Assembly: GCF_030814015.1 (NCBI RefSeq)
Contig: NZ_JAUSUL010000001.1
Coordinates: 462,001-526,000, forward strand
DNA length: 64,000 bases
DNA from: Amorphus orientalis
Lineage (GTDB): Bacteria; Pseudomonadota; Alphaproteobacteria; Rhizobiales; Amorphaceae
Reading direction: 5' to 3'
Shown: one piece after another, positions 44,329 through 52,358 of the stretch
How positions within the stretch are numbered: the first letter of the stretch is position 1
How the letters are laid out: every line of letters begins with the position of its first letter
Notes under the pieces: model-generated
The model's input: the letters and a program-made list of their open reading frames with translations, nothing else
Told to the model about the DNA's origin: nothing
The model's database searches: none
Program-made: the position numbers and the translations under genes

Positions 44329-45222
44329 TCAGGCCTCGGCGCGCGGCCGCTCCATGTCGCGGGAGGCCTTCTGGACGGCCTTCTGGACCTTCTCGAACGC
44401 CCGAACCTCGATCTGGCGGACACGCTCGCGGGAGACGCCGAACTCCTCCGACAGGGTTTCCAGCGTGATCGGGTCTTCCGACAGCCGGCGGGCCTCGAAG
44501 ATCCGCCGTTCGCGATCGTTCAGGACGCCCATGGCGTCCTTCAGGAGCTGGCGGCGATTGTCCAGTTCCTCGGTGTCGGCGAGCGTCTGCTCCTGGGTCT
44601 GGCTGTCGTCGACGAGCCAGTCCTGCCATTCCCCGGAATCGGCTTCCTGACGGATCGGCGAGTTGAGCGAGCTGTCGCCGGACAGCCGGCGGTTCATGGA
44701 GATCACGTCTTCCTCGGTCACGCCGAGGCGTTCGGCGATTTCCGCCACGTGCTCCGGACGCAGATCGCCCTCGTCCAGGGCCTGGATCTGGCCCTTCACC
44801 TTGCGCAGGTTGAAGAACAGCCGCTTCTGGTTGGCCGTCGTGCCCATCTTCACCAGGCTCCAGGACCGAAGGATGTACTCCTGGATCGCGGCCTTGATCC
44901 ACCACATCGCATAGGTGGCGAGACGGAAGCCACGGTCGGGATCGAAGCGCTTGACGGCCTGCATCAGACCGACGTTGCCTTCGGAAATCACCTCGCCGAT
45001 CGGCAGGCCGTAGCCGCGGTAGCCCATTGCAATCTTGGCAACGAGACGCAAATGGGAAGTGACCAGGCGCTGGGCGGCGTCGGGGTCGTCATGCTCGTGA
45101 TAGCGCTTGGCGAGCATGTACTCTTCCTGCGGCTCCAGCATCGGAAACCGCCGGATTTCTTCCAGATAGTGCGACAGGCCGGTGTCACCGGACGTGATCG
45201 CGGGAAGCATCGGTTGGGCCAT
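44329..45222 (-). CDS. rpoH: Heat-shock sigma factor 32
   Basis: 297 residues. Region 2 (GLPIGEVISEGNVGLMQAVK, FRLATYAMWWIKAAIQEYIL), the RpoH-specific box QKRLFFNLRKVKGQ just after region 2.4, and region 4 with LSEEFGVSRERVRQIEVRAFEK are all present. It directs RNA polymerase to heat-shock promoters. A perfect TAAGGAGG lies upstream of the ATG. Its position just below rluD is common in Hyphomicrobiales. Many alphaproteobacteria have two rpoH copies; only one is in this window. Confidence 0.96.
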   Translation of the reverse strand: MAQPMLPAITSGDTGLSHYLEEIRRFPMLEPQEEYMLAKRYHEHDDPDAAQRLVTSHLRLVAKIAMGYRGYGLPIGEVISEGNVGLMQAVKRFDPDRGFRLATYAMWWIKAAIQEYILRSWSLVKMGTTANQKRLFFNLRKVKGQIQALDEGDLRPEHVAEIAERLGVTEEDVISMNRRLSGDSSLNSPIRQEADSGEWQDWLVDDSQTQEQTLADTEELDNRRQLLKDAMGVLNDRERRIFEARRLSEDPITLETLSEEFGVSRERVRQIEVRAFEKVQKAVQKASRDMERPRAEA

Positions 45223-45324
45223 GAGTATGCGCCCTCCTTAGGTTCAAATCGCCGGCCGCACCCTGGCGGCGGCGCACGGTTGCAGGGGGAACGCGACAGG
45301 GTGGCTGCCGGGTTCCACGTTGCG

Positions 45325-45407
45325 CACGTCTCCCGGATGCGGCGAGACGTGAGGTCCGCGTCCCGAGTGCCGGGCCCGCGAATCCGAAATCCTAACCCAA
45401 ATTGGGT
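45325..45407. promoter_or_regulatory. Two symmetric sequences between rluD and rpoH
   Basis: CACGTCTC / GAGACGTG (45325-45332 and 45344-45351, 11-nt loop) and the palindrome ACCCAA-A-TTGGGT (45395-45407). Both genes are read on the minus strand, so either could end rluD transcription or regulate rpoH. On the minus strand TTGACC overlaps the palindrome and could be an rpoH -35 box. Low certainty. Confidence 0.35.
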
Positions 45408-45421
45408 CAAAACAGGGGCCG

Positions 45422-46435
45422 CTACCGTCCCAGTTTCGTGAGCTCTTCCGTGAGCAGAGCCAGCGGCGCCGGCATCGGGCTTTCGAACCGGACCGTCTCG
45501 CCCGTCACCGGGTGGGCGAACCCGAGCACGGCGGCGTGGAGCGCCTGACCGGAGAGCCCGGCGAGCGCCGAGCGGACGGCGTCGGGCAGGCGGTTGGCCT
45601 TGGTCTTGAAGCCCGCCCCGTAGAGCGGATCTCCGAGCAGCGGATGGCCGATATGGGCCATGTGCACGCGGATCTGATGGGTCCGGCCGGTCTCCAGCCG
45701 GCAGGACACCAGGCTCGCCAGGGGCTCGGCCGCCGGAAAGCCGCGCTCGACCGCATAGTGGGTGATCGCCGGCTTGCCGTTCGACACCACGGCAAAGCGC
45801 TGGCGCTGGTTCGGCGCGCGGCCGAGCGGTGCGTCGATGGTTCCACGCAGCGGTTGCGGGGTGCCCCAGACAAGCGCCTTGTAGACCCGCTCCAGCGGAC
45901 CGCTGCGGCCATGATCGGCGAACTGCAGCGCCAGCCCCTTGTGGGCGGCGTCGGACTTGGCCACGACCAGAAGGCCGGAGGTTTCCTTGTCGAGACGGTG
46001 GACGATGCCGGGACGGGCGACGCCGCCGATCCCGGAGAGATCGGATCCGCAATGGGCAAGCAGGGCGTTGACGAGGGTTCCGTCGGCATGGCCGGCTGCG
46101 GGATGGACCACCAGCCCGGCAGGCTTGTCGACCACGATGAGATGGTCATCCTCGAACACAATATCAAGCGGGATCGCCTGGGGCCGGGCGGTCGCCGGCT
46201 CCGGCGGCGGCAGGGTGATTGCGATCGCCTCGCCCGGGCGCAGCTTGCGTTTGGGTTCCGTTTCCGGAGCCCCGTCGACATGCACCTGACCCGACTTTAT
46301 AAGCCCCTGCAGCCGCGCCCGGGAGAGATCCGGAACGCGACGGGCGAGGACCACGTCGAGACGCTGGCCCGCATCGGTCTCGTCGGCGACGACGGCGAGC
46401 GGCTCTGACGAGGAAACGAAGGCGGCACTATCCAT
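45422..46435 (-). CDS. rluD: Ribosomal large-subunit pseudouridine synthase D family
   Basis: 337 residues. An S4-like RNA-binding domain at about 24-80 (QRLDVVLARRVPDLSRARLQ, IKSGQVHVDG) precedes the RluA-type catalytic domain, with the catalytic Asp149 in GIVHRLDKETSGLLVVAK. It converts uridines in 23S rRNA helix 69 to pseudouridine if truly RluD. The ATG at 46435 is chosen because MDSAAF precedes the S4 domain at a normal distance; longer in-frame extensions overlap the divergent gene. Its start codon shares two bases with the start of that divergent gene. Confidence 0.93.
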   Translation of the reverse strand: MDSAAFVSSSEPLAVVADETDAGQRLDVVLARRVPDLSRARLQGLIKSGQVHVDGAPETEPKRKLRPGEAIAITLPPPEPATARPQAIPLDIVFEDDHLIVVDKPAGLVVHPAAGHADGTLVNALLAHCGSDLSGIGGVARPGIVHRLDKETSGLLVVAKSDAAHKGLALQFADHGRSGPLERVYKALVWGTPQPLRGTIDAPLGRAPNQRQRFAVVSNGKPAITHYAVERGFPAAEPLASLVSCRLETGRTHQIRVHMAHIGHPLLGDPLYGAGFKTKANRLPDAVRSALAGLSGQALHAAVLGFAHPVTGETVRFESPMPAPLALLTEELTKLGR

Positions 46436-46805
46436 GAATTCATCCGCACTCGACGACGGGCCCGAGCCGCCGCTCGATCCGATGATGGAGCGGGTCCAGC
46501 GCAAGCTCAGAAAGCTGCTGCTGGTCTCCAGCCTGATCATGGTGGCGGGCTTCGTGGCCGTGTTTGCCGCCATCTTCTACAGGATTTCGCAGGACGATGC
46601 CGCAGCTCCGGCCACCGAGCTCGCGGTCGAGATTCCGTCGGGCGCCACGGTCCGCTCGGCAGCCGCGACCGGCGACCGGATCACCTTGGTCGTTGAGGGG
46701 CCGGACGGCAAGACCTCCGTTCACGTTTTCGACGCCGGCAGCGGCGCCCGGCTGCAGACCGTCACCGTCGGGACCGGCGCTCCCGCCGCACCGACCGCGC
46801 AGTAG
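46434..46805 (+). CDS. Small single-pass membrane protein, DUF6476-like
   Basis: 123 residues: an acidic/proline N-terminus (SSALDDGPEPPLDPMMERVQ), basic RKLRKLL, one membrane helix at about 29-49 (LLVSSLIMVAGFVAVFAAIFY) and a small periplasmic beta-rich domain (RITLVVEGPDGKTSVHVFD). It resembles the alphaproteobacterial DUF6476 family, from memory. It is divergent from rluD with start codons interlocked in CATG, and ends 152 bp before tRNA-Glu. Function unknown. Confidence 0.75.
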   Translation: MNSSALDDGPEPPLDPMMERVQRKLRKLLLVSSLIMVAGFVAVFAAIFYRISQDDAAAPATELAVEIPSGATVRSAAATGDRITLVVEGPDGKTSVHVFDAGSGARLQTVTVGTGAPAAPTAQ

Positions 46806-46957
46806 GCGGGACCCGGCACACGCAGGCGTCCCGCGCTTCCTGTTCGGGGGCGCCCAGACGCTTTCGCTTTTCTGCGAACGAGGGTGTCAGGCACCTTGCG
46901 TCGCCCGCGGCGAGACGCTATATCCGCGCTCTGTTTCCGGCGCCCCGGCGCCGTGAA

Positions 46958-47033
46958 GCCCCCATCGTCTAGCGGTCCAGGACGCCGCCCTCTCACGGCG
47001 GAAACAGGGGTTCGAGTCCCCTTGGGGGTGCCA
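46958..47033 (+). tRNA. tRNA-Glu (anticodon CUC)
   Basis: A 76-nt cloverleaf including an encoded CCA. The acceptor stem GCCCCCA pairs with TGGGGGT (closing G-T wobble). The anticodon stem CCGCC / GGCGG holds the loop CTCTCAC, giving anticodon CUC for GAG codons. The T-arm is CAGGG-GTTCGAGT-CCCCT (standard TTCGA). The discriminator base is G. Confidence 0.95.
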
Positions 47034-47140
47034 TTCATTGGCTACCCGACTGATTTCCTTGAAATATTAGCTCCTTTGCCCTTACCGCTCGCGGGTGCGC
47101 CGCGCGCTCCGGCGTCGGCGCTCGCTCTGGTCCGTCCGGC

Positions 47141-48436
47141 TCAGGCCATCGGGCGTCCTGCTTCCAGTGCATCCATGACCGCCCGGGCGGCCCGCTCGGT
47201 GCCGGGCTCTGCCTGCATCCCGCGTGCGATCTCCGCCAGCCGCTGCCGCATCGCCGCATCGTCCAGAAGCGCGATGATGGCCGAACGGAGCTCGTCCGGG
47301 CTCCAGGCGCTGCGGTCAAACCGGCGGCCGAAGCCGAGCGCGTCGGTGCGCTGGGCGTTGTCGTGGCCGTCCCAGCAATAGGGCATGACCAGCGACGGGA
47401 CGCCGTAATAGAGCGCCTCGCAGAAGCTGTTGTTGCCGCCGTGGTGGATGAAGAGGTCGGACTCCGCGACCACCGAGGGCTGGGGAAACCAGCTGCCGAG
47501 ATAGACGTTGTCGGGCACCCGGCTGTAGGCCTCGAGAAATCCGCCGACATTGACGAGGAAGCGCACCGGCAGGGTGGCGAAGACGTCGATCATCCGGCCG
47601 ATCAGGTCGGTGTCGATGGAGCCGAGGCTGCCGAAGCTCATATAGACGAGCGGTGCGTGGTCGACCGGCATGAACGGCGCGTCGAAGCGGGTTTCCTCGC
47701 GCACGCAGCCTTCCAGATAGACGAACCGGTCCTTCGGCAGCGGATCGGCGCGCTCGTAGCGCGCGGCGGAGGGGGCGAGCAGGAGGTTGAGGGTCGGCGA
47801 GGATTCCAGAAACAGTCCGGCGGGGAGCGCGGACAGCCCGTGGGCCTTGCGGAAGTCGTTGTAGCGCTTTTGGGCCGCGCGGGTGTGGGTCAGGTAGGCC
47901 TTCTCGAAGCGCTCGCGACCCGCCGTGTCGTCGGGCGAAAGGCCGGAGAGATAGGGCGGCACGTTCGGGTCCGGGATCTCCGTTTCCGCGCACGATACCA
48001 CCCGCACCCAGGGGCAGCCGGCATTGGCGACGGCCGGGAACATGATGACGTTGTCGAGCAGGATCGCGTCGGGCCGGATCCGGTCCAGGAGCGCGGTCAG
48101 GCCGTCCTCCGCGGCGACCACGGTGTCCACGATCGCCTGCCAGGTGGGCGCGACATAGGTCGGCAGCTGCGCCATCGGGTCGAGATCGAAATGGGGCAGG
48201 TGGGTGGTAATGAAGCCCTGCCAGTAGTCCTCGATCGCGTCGCTGCTGCGCCTTTCCGGCGGCGGCAGGTGGTACTCCTTGAAGCCGTACTCCGCGAACA
48301 CGCCGGTGAAGCCGGAATGGCAGATGAAGACGGGGGTGGCGCCCATCTGCCTCAGCTTCTGGGCAATGCCGACGCAGTTCAGCGCGGCGCCGAAGCTGGC
48401 CTCGGGAAACAGGGCGACGAGGGGCGATCGGCTCAT
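47141..48436 (-). CDS. UGT-like GT-B glycosyltransferase, paralog A
   Basis: 431 residues of the UDP-glycosyltransferase/MurG-like (GT1) fold. The N-terminal acceptor domain opens LVALFPEASFGAALNCVGIAQ. The C-terminal donor domain has YMSFGSLGS, GSWFPQPSVV and IHHGGNNSFCEALYYGVPSL, the latter like the HGG(x)nS sugar-nucleotide motif. No signal or membrane segment; cytoplasmic. It shares these motifs in the same order with the glycosyltransferase at 53485-54768, so the two arose by duplication. It overlaps the gntR-like gene stop by 4 nt and is co-transcribed with it. Acceptor and sugar are unknown. Confidence 0.85.
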   Translation of the reverse strand: MSRSPLVALFPEASFGAALNCVGIAQKLRQMGATPVFICHSGFTGVFAEYGFKEYHLPPPERRSSDAIEDYWQGFITTHLPHFDLDPMAQLPTYVAPTWQAIVDTVVAAEDGLTALLDRIRPDAILLDNVIMFPAVANAGCPWVRVVSCAETEIPDPNVPPYLSGLSPDDTAGRERFEKAYLTHTRAAQKRYNDFRKAHGLSALPAGLFLESSPTLNLLLAPSAARYERADPLPKDRFVYLEGCVREETRFDAPFMPVDHAPLVYMSFGSLGSIDTDLIGRMIDVFATLPVRFLVNVGGFLEAYSRVPDNVYLGSWFPQPSVVAESDLFIHHGGNNSFCEALYYGVPSLVMPYCWDGHDNAQRTDALGFGRRFDRSAWSPDELRSAIIALLDDAAMRQRLAEIARGMQAEPGTERAARAVMDALEAGRPMA

Positions 48437-49365
48437 GACCGAGGCGCCCGCATCAGCGGCGGCGTGCCCCGGTTGGCCGCTTCCGGCCGGCGGATGCGCG
48501 AGCGCCTGAGGTGCAGGGTCATCTGATCGGCGGCCAGGTCGTACTGGGCACTTTCAACGCTGTCCAAAATGTCGAGATGCTCTTGGAGGGACTGACGCAG
48601 GCGGAAGTCGGGGATGGAGGTATCCTTCTGGGTGCTGCGGCGCAATCTGTGATGGGCGAGCAGCGCGCCGCGGACGAACCGGTTCCCCGAACATTCGGCG
48701 ATGAAGGAGTGGAAGTCGGTGTCGATGCGGTGGAAGCGGGCGGCGCTGATGGTGCCGGAGCGGCTTTCCATCAGGTCGGTCATCTGGGCGCGCAGCAGGC
48801 CGGCCCGCTTGAGATCGACCCCGAACCCGGGAGCCAGGATGGCCTGGGGCTCGAGCGTGAGGCGGAAGGACAGGCTCTCGTCGATGGATTTCGGGGAATC
48901 GAGGATCGGCTGGAACACCCACGCCTGACCCGGCATCTGGGTGACGATCCCGTCCCGTGACAGTACTTTTAGCGCAATTAATACACTGCTTCGCGATGCG
49001 CTGTAGCGCTGCATGAGCGCGCGCACGGACTGCACGTCGCCGATCCGCCGTTCCGCGCGATCGGCCAGGATGCGCTGGGCGAGCGAGTTCTCCAGATCCT
49101 CGAGCTTCTGGACGGCGTCGGCCAGTTCCTCGGCGCTGCCGATCGCCAGGAAGTAGCCTTCTTCCTCGCGCCAGCTGAGAATCTCGTTCTGCTCCAGAAG
49201 CTTGAAGGCCGAGCGAATGGGTGTTCGCGAGACCCCGCAGGCTTCCGAAAAGGCCTGCTCGGGCAGGTGGTCGCCGGGGCGCATGCCGCGCTCCATCGCA
49301 ATGGTCAGGATCTGCTGGCCAAGGGCGAGGTGGTTCTGCCGGATGCTGCGGCGCGGTTCGATCAT
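48433..49365 (-). CDS. GntR-family regulator with tandem winged-helix domains
   Basis: 310 residues. The first winged helix is at about 12-75 (GDHLPEQAFSEACGVSRTPI, then RSAFKLLEQNEILSW). A second apparent winged helix is at about 105-155 (SVRALMQRYSASRSS, VLIALKVLSRDGIV). An FCD-like helical ligand domain follows (RFHRIDTDFHSFIAECSGNR). One winged helix is usual for the family. Codons 125-136, in the recognition helix of the second domain, are a cluster of rare codons. It is divergent from the polyamine-type transporter and therefore probably regulates the whole locus. Confidence 0.85.
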   Translation of the reverse strand: MIEPRRSIRQNHLALGQQILTIAMERGMRPGDHLPEQAFSEACGVSRTPIRSAFKLLEQNEILSWREEEGYFLAIGSAEELADAVQKLEDLENSLAQRILADRAERRIGDVQSVRALMQRYSASRSSVLIALKVLSRDGIVTQMPGQAWVFQPILDSPKSIDESLSFRLTLEPQAILAPGFGVDLKRAGLLRAQMTDLMESRSGTISAARFHRIDTDFHSFIAECSGNRFVRGALLAHHRLRRSTQKDTSIPDFRLRQSLQEHLDILDSVESAQYDLAADQMTLHLRRSRIRRPEAANRGTPPLMRAPRS

Positions 49366-49569
49366 GGCTCTCCGGATCCCGGCGTCGGGAGGGTGCGCAC
49401 GCGGTGCTCCGTGTCAAAAGAACAGCGAATACATATTGACGTATTATTTAGATCATTAAGACTGGAAAAAACATCCGTCGGCAAGCGCCGGCCACAAAAG
49501 AACACTCATCGCTTTCGGGCCGAGCTCCGGTTCGGCGGCGATGGCCCACCAGAGGTACGGAGAACGAGA
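49366..49569. promoter_or_regulatory. Divergent control region of the transporter/glycosyltransferase locus
   Basis: An AT-rich core at about 49418-49460 stands out from the GC-rich surroundings. It contains the inverted repeat AATAC-N8-GTATT (49428-49445), overlapping TTGACG (49436-49441), a possible -35 box for the plus-strand operon. This is a natural binding place for the GntR-type regulator encoded alongside (inference). AGGTACGGAGAACGAG supplies the ribosome site of the next gene. Confidence 0.5.
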
Positions 49570-50622
49570 ATGCTCAAACAGACAGTCGCCGTGTGCGCAC
49601 TTTTGGGAGCCGCCGGCGTGGCCGGAATGACCGCCCCGGTCCAGGCCGAGGAACTCGTGGTCTCGAACTGGGACGGCTACATGGCCCCCGACGCCATCGA
49701 GGCCTTCAACGAGGCGACCGGCAACGACGCCGAACTGGTGCTCCACGCCACCAACGAAGAGATCATGGGCAAGCTGATCGCCTCCAAGGGGCGGGGCTAC
49801 GACGTGGTCTTCGTGTCGTCGCCGTTCGCCGAGGTGCTGCACAATCTCGGCCTCGCCGAGGAGCTGGACCACGACAAGATCCCGAACCTGGACAATCTCT
49901 ACGCCCAGGCCCAGGAGCTGAAGCACGATCCGGGCAACACCTTCTCGGTGCCCTATGCCTGGGGCACGACCGGGCTGTGCTACCGCTCCGACCTCCTCGA
50001 AGAAGAGCCGACGAGCTGGATGGCGCTGCTCGATCCGAGCGACGAGGTCACCGGCAAGACGACCATGCTCGCCACCGACCGCTGGCTGCTCGCCGCCGGC
50101 CTGCTCGCCAAGGGTTATTCGGTCAACGAGACCGATCCGGAGAAGCTGCAGGAAGTGCGCGATCTCCTGATCGAGGCCAAGAAGACCCTGCTCGCCTACG
50201 ACGACACCACCTTCTACGCCAAGCTGGTCTCCGGCGAGGCGGAGCTGGTTCAGGCCTGGGACGGCTGGTGCAACTACGGCATCGCCGAGAACGCCGACAT
50301 CAAGTACGTGGTGCCGGAAGAGGGCTCCGACCTGTGGGTCGACACCATGGTGATCCTGAAGAACGCCGAGAACAAGGAAGCCGCCTACGAGTTCGTGAAC
50401 TTCATGCTCGACCCGGAGAACCACGGCTGGGCGGCCGAGAACATCCTTTACAAGGTGCCCAACGAGCCCGCCATGGCGAGCCTCTCCGAGGAGATGCTGG
50501 AGACCTATCCGAACATGGCGATGAGCCCGGACGCGCTCATGCAGTACGAGCAGCTGCGCGACGTCGGCGAGGACCAGCGGACCTATTCGCGCATCGTCTC
50601 GGAGATCAAGGCCGCCAACTGA
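49570..50622 (+). CDS. Periplasmic binding protein of a spermidine/putrescine-type ABC importer
   Basis: 350 residues. The signal peptide (about 1-26, VAVCALLGAAGVAGMTAPVQA) is followed by a PotD/PotF-like fold: VVSNWDGYMAPDAIEAFNEA, KGRGYDVVFVSSPFAEVL, VPYAWGTTGLCYRSD, and QAWDGWCNYGIAE. It captures a polyamine or similar cationic amine in the periplasm. Conserved acidic ligand-site residues were not checked one by one, so the ligand may differ from putrescine. It is the first gene of the array and is followed by a 10-bp hairpin. Confidence 0.9.
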   Translation: MLKQTVAVCALLGAAGVAGMTAPVQAEELVVSNWDGYMAPDAIEAFNEATGNDAELVLHATNEEIMGKLIASKGRGYDVVFVSSPFAEVLHNLGLAEELDHDKIPNLDNLYAQAQELKHDPGNTFSVPYAWGTTGLCYRSDLLEEEPTSWMALLDPSDEVTGKTTMLATDRWLLAAGLLAKGYSVNETDPEKLQEVRDLLIEAKKTLLAYDDTTFYAKLVSGEAELVQAWDGWCNYGIAENADIKYVVPEEGSDLWVDTMVILKNAENKEAAYEFVNFMLDPENHGWAAENILYKVPNEPAMASLSEEMLETYPNMAMSPDALMQYEQLRDVGEDQRTYSRIVSEIKAAN

Positions 50623-50636
50623 GGCCCCTGCGACCA

Positions 50637-50664
50637 GGCCCGGCGGCAGCGCGTCCGCCGGGCC
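50637..50664 (+). terminator. Hairpin after the binding-protein gene
   Basis: GGCCCGGCGG-CAGCGCGT-CCGCCGGGCC, a perfect 10-bp stem starting 15 bp after the stop. In ABC importer operons such structures typically protect the binding-protein mRNA or partly terminate, so that the binding protein is made in excess over the permeases. Confidence 0.6.
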
Positions 50665-50709
50665 CTCCTGCCTGCCGCCAGTTCAACGGGTTGAGTTCCC
50701 AGGCATCCG

Positions 50710-51564
50710 ATGGCCGACCGCAAACCCCTTTATCTGATGACCCCGGCGCTGGCCTGGCTCACCGCGTTCATGGTGGTGCCGTGCCTGCTGGTCCTGGCGC
50801 TCGCCTTCTTCCGGCGGGGCATCTACGGCGGCATCGAGTATACGTTCACCCTGGAGACGATCGCGCTCGTCTTCGATCCGCTCTATGCGAGCATCTTCAT
50901 CAAGTCGGCCCTGATCGCCGGGCTTGCCGGTTTGATCGCCTCGGTCATCGGCTATTCGGCGGCCTACGCGATCGCCGCCATGCCGGCCCGGCGCCAGCCG
51001 CTGCTTCTCTTCTTCGCGGTGCTGCCGTTCTGGTCGAACTATCTGGTGCGGACCTATGCCTGGATCGTGCTCCTCAACCGCGAAGGTTTGATCACGGCGC
51101 TCGCCCGCTATCTCGGCTATGACGGCGAGATGCCCCGGATGCTCTACACCGAGAGTGCCGTCGTCATCGGCCTGGTCTACAACTATCTGCCGTTCGTCAT
51201 CCTCGCCTGCTACGCGCCGCTCTCCCGGCTCAACCCGGAGATTGCCGAGGCCTCGCGCGATCTCGGCGGCTCGGCCTGGACCACCTTCCGGCGCATCACG
51301 CTGCCGATGACGGCGCCGGGCATCGCCACCGGCTTCGTGTTCGTTTTCGTGCTGTCGATCGGCAACTTCGTGACGCCGGCGCTGCTCGGCGGCGGCCAGT
51401 TCCAGATGATCGGCAACCTGGTCTACGCCCAGTTCCTGACCGCCAACGACTGGCCGTTCGGCGCCGCGCTGTCGATGGTGCTGATCGCGGTGATGATGGG
51501 GCTCCTGACCCTGCAGACCTTCGTCTCCGAGCGCGCGTCCGGGGCGCGCACCAAGGAGGCGTGA
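50710..51564 (+). CDS. ABC importer permease, PotB/PotH-like
   Basis: 284 residues with six membrane helices (ALAWLTAFMVVPCLLVLALAFF first). The EAA loop ASRDLGGSAWTTFRRITLPM contacts the ATPase. ILACYAPLSRLNPEIAEAS precedes it, as in PotB. With the following permease it forms the membrane channel for the amine taken up. Overlaps the next gene's possible GTG start. Confidence 0.92.
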   Translation: MADRKPLYLMTPALAWLTAFMVVPCLLVLALAFFRRGIYGGIEYTFTLETIALVFDPLYASIFIKSALIAGLAGLIASVIGYSAAYAIAAMPARRQPLLLFFAVLPFWSNYLVRTYAWIVLLNREGLITALARYLGYDGEMPRMLYTESAVVIGLVYNYLPFVILACYAPLSRLNPEIAEASRDLGGSAWTTFRRITLPMTAPGIATGFVFVFVLSIGNFVTPALLGGGQFQMIGNLVYAQFLTANDWPFGAALSMVLIAVMMGLLTLQTFVSERASGARTKEA

Positions 51565-51566
51565 GG

Positions 51567-52358
51567 ATGGCCGACCGCTCGACCCAGCGCCTGATGCTCC
51601 TCATCCTGGCGGCGGTGTTCGCCTTCCTTTACGTGCCGATCTCCGTGCTGGTCGCGCTGTCGTTCAACGAGGGCGGGCTGCCGACGGCGTGGACCGGGTT
51701 TTCCACCAAGTGGTACGGCGAGCTAATCTCCAACAAGGACATCATGGGCGCGGCGCTGAACACGCTCATCGTCGCCGTCTCCTCCACCTTCATCGCCACC
51801 ATCCTCGGCTCGCTGCTGGCCGTCGGCGTGGAGATTCGCCGCCGCAAGGGCCGGGTCCTGGAAACGGTGATCTTCGCGCCGATGATCATCCCGGACATCG
51901 TGCTGGCGATCGCGCTCCTGAGCTTCTTTTCCATGCTGGAGGTGACGCTGGGGCTGCGCACGATCATCGTCAGCCACGTGGTCTTCAACCTGGCCTTCGT
52001 CTGCGCGGTGGTGCGCGCCCGGCTGAAGACCTTCGACTGGACCATCGTGGAGGCCTCCACCGACCTCGGCGCTTCCACCATCACGACGCTGTGGCGGGTG
52101 GTGCTGCCGGTGCTGATGCCGGCGGTGATCGCCGGCGCGCTGCTGGCGTTCACGCTCTCCGTCGACGAGTTCATCATCGCCTTCTTCACGGCGGGCGCCG
52201 GGCGGGAGTCCATCACGCTGCCCATGCAGATCTTCGCCATGATCCGCTTCGGCGTGACCCCCGAGATCAACGCGCTCGCCACCATCGTGATGACGGTCTC
52301 CGTCGTCGCGCTCGCCCTCTCCCAGCGCCTGAACAGCGGAAAGCTTGCCGGTCAATGA
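51567..52358 (+). CDS. ABC importer permease, PotC/PotI-like
   Basis: 263 residues with six helices, the first starting LMLLILAAVFAFLYVPISVL. PotC marks: LSFNEGGLPTAWTGFSTKWY and the EAA loop ASTDLGASTITTLWRVVLPV. ATG at 51567 is chosen with GGAGG upstream (AAGGAGGCGTGAGG); GTG at 51561 overlapping the previous stop is an alternative. Its stop overlaps the ATPase ATG by 4 nt. Confidence 0.92.
   Translation: MADRSTQRLMLLILAAVFAFLYVPISVLVALSFNEGGLPTAWTGFSTKWYGELISNKDIMGAALNTLIVAVSSTFIATILGSLLAVGVEIRRRKGRVLETVIFAPMIIPDIVLAIALLSFFSMLEVTLGLRTIIVSHVVFNLAFVCAVVRARLKTFDWTIVEASTDLGASTITTLWRVVLPVLMPAVIAGALLAFTLSVDEFIIAFFTAGAGRESITLPMQIFAMIRFGVTPEINALATIVMTVSVVALALSQRLNSGKLAGQ

Noticed and set aside
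44044-45441. 465-residue frame antisense to rpoH
   Set aside because: The sense strand encodes a full-length sigma-32 with all diagnostic regions; the antisense translation has no domain.
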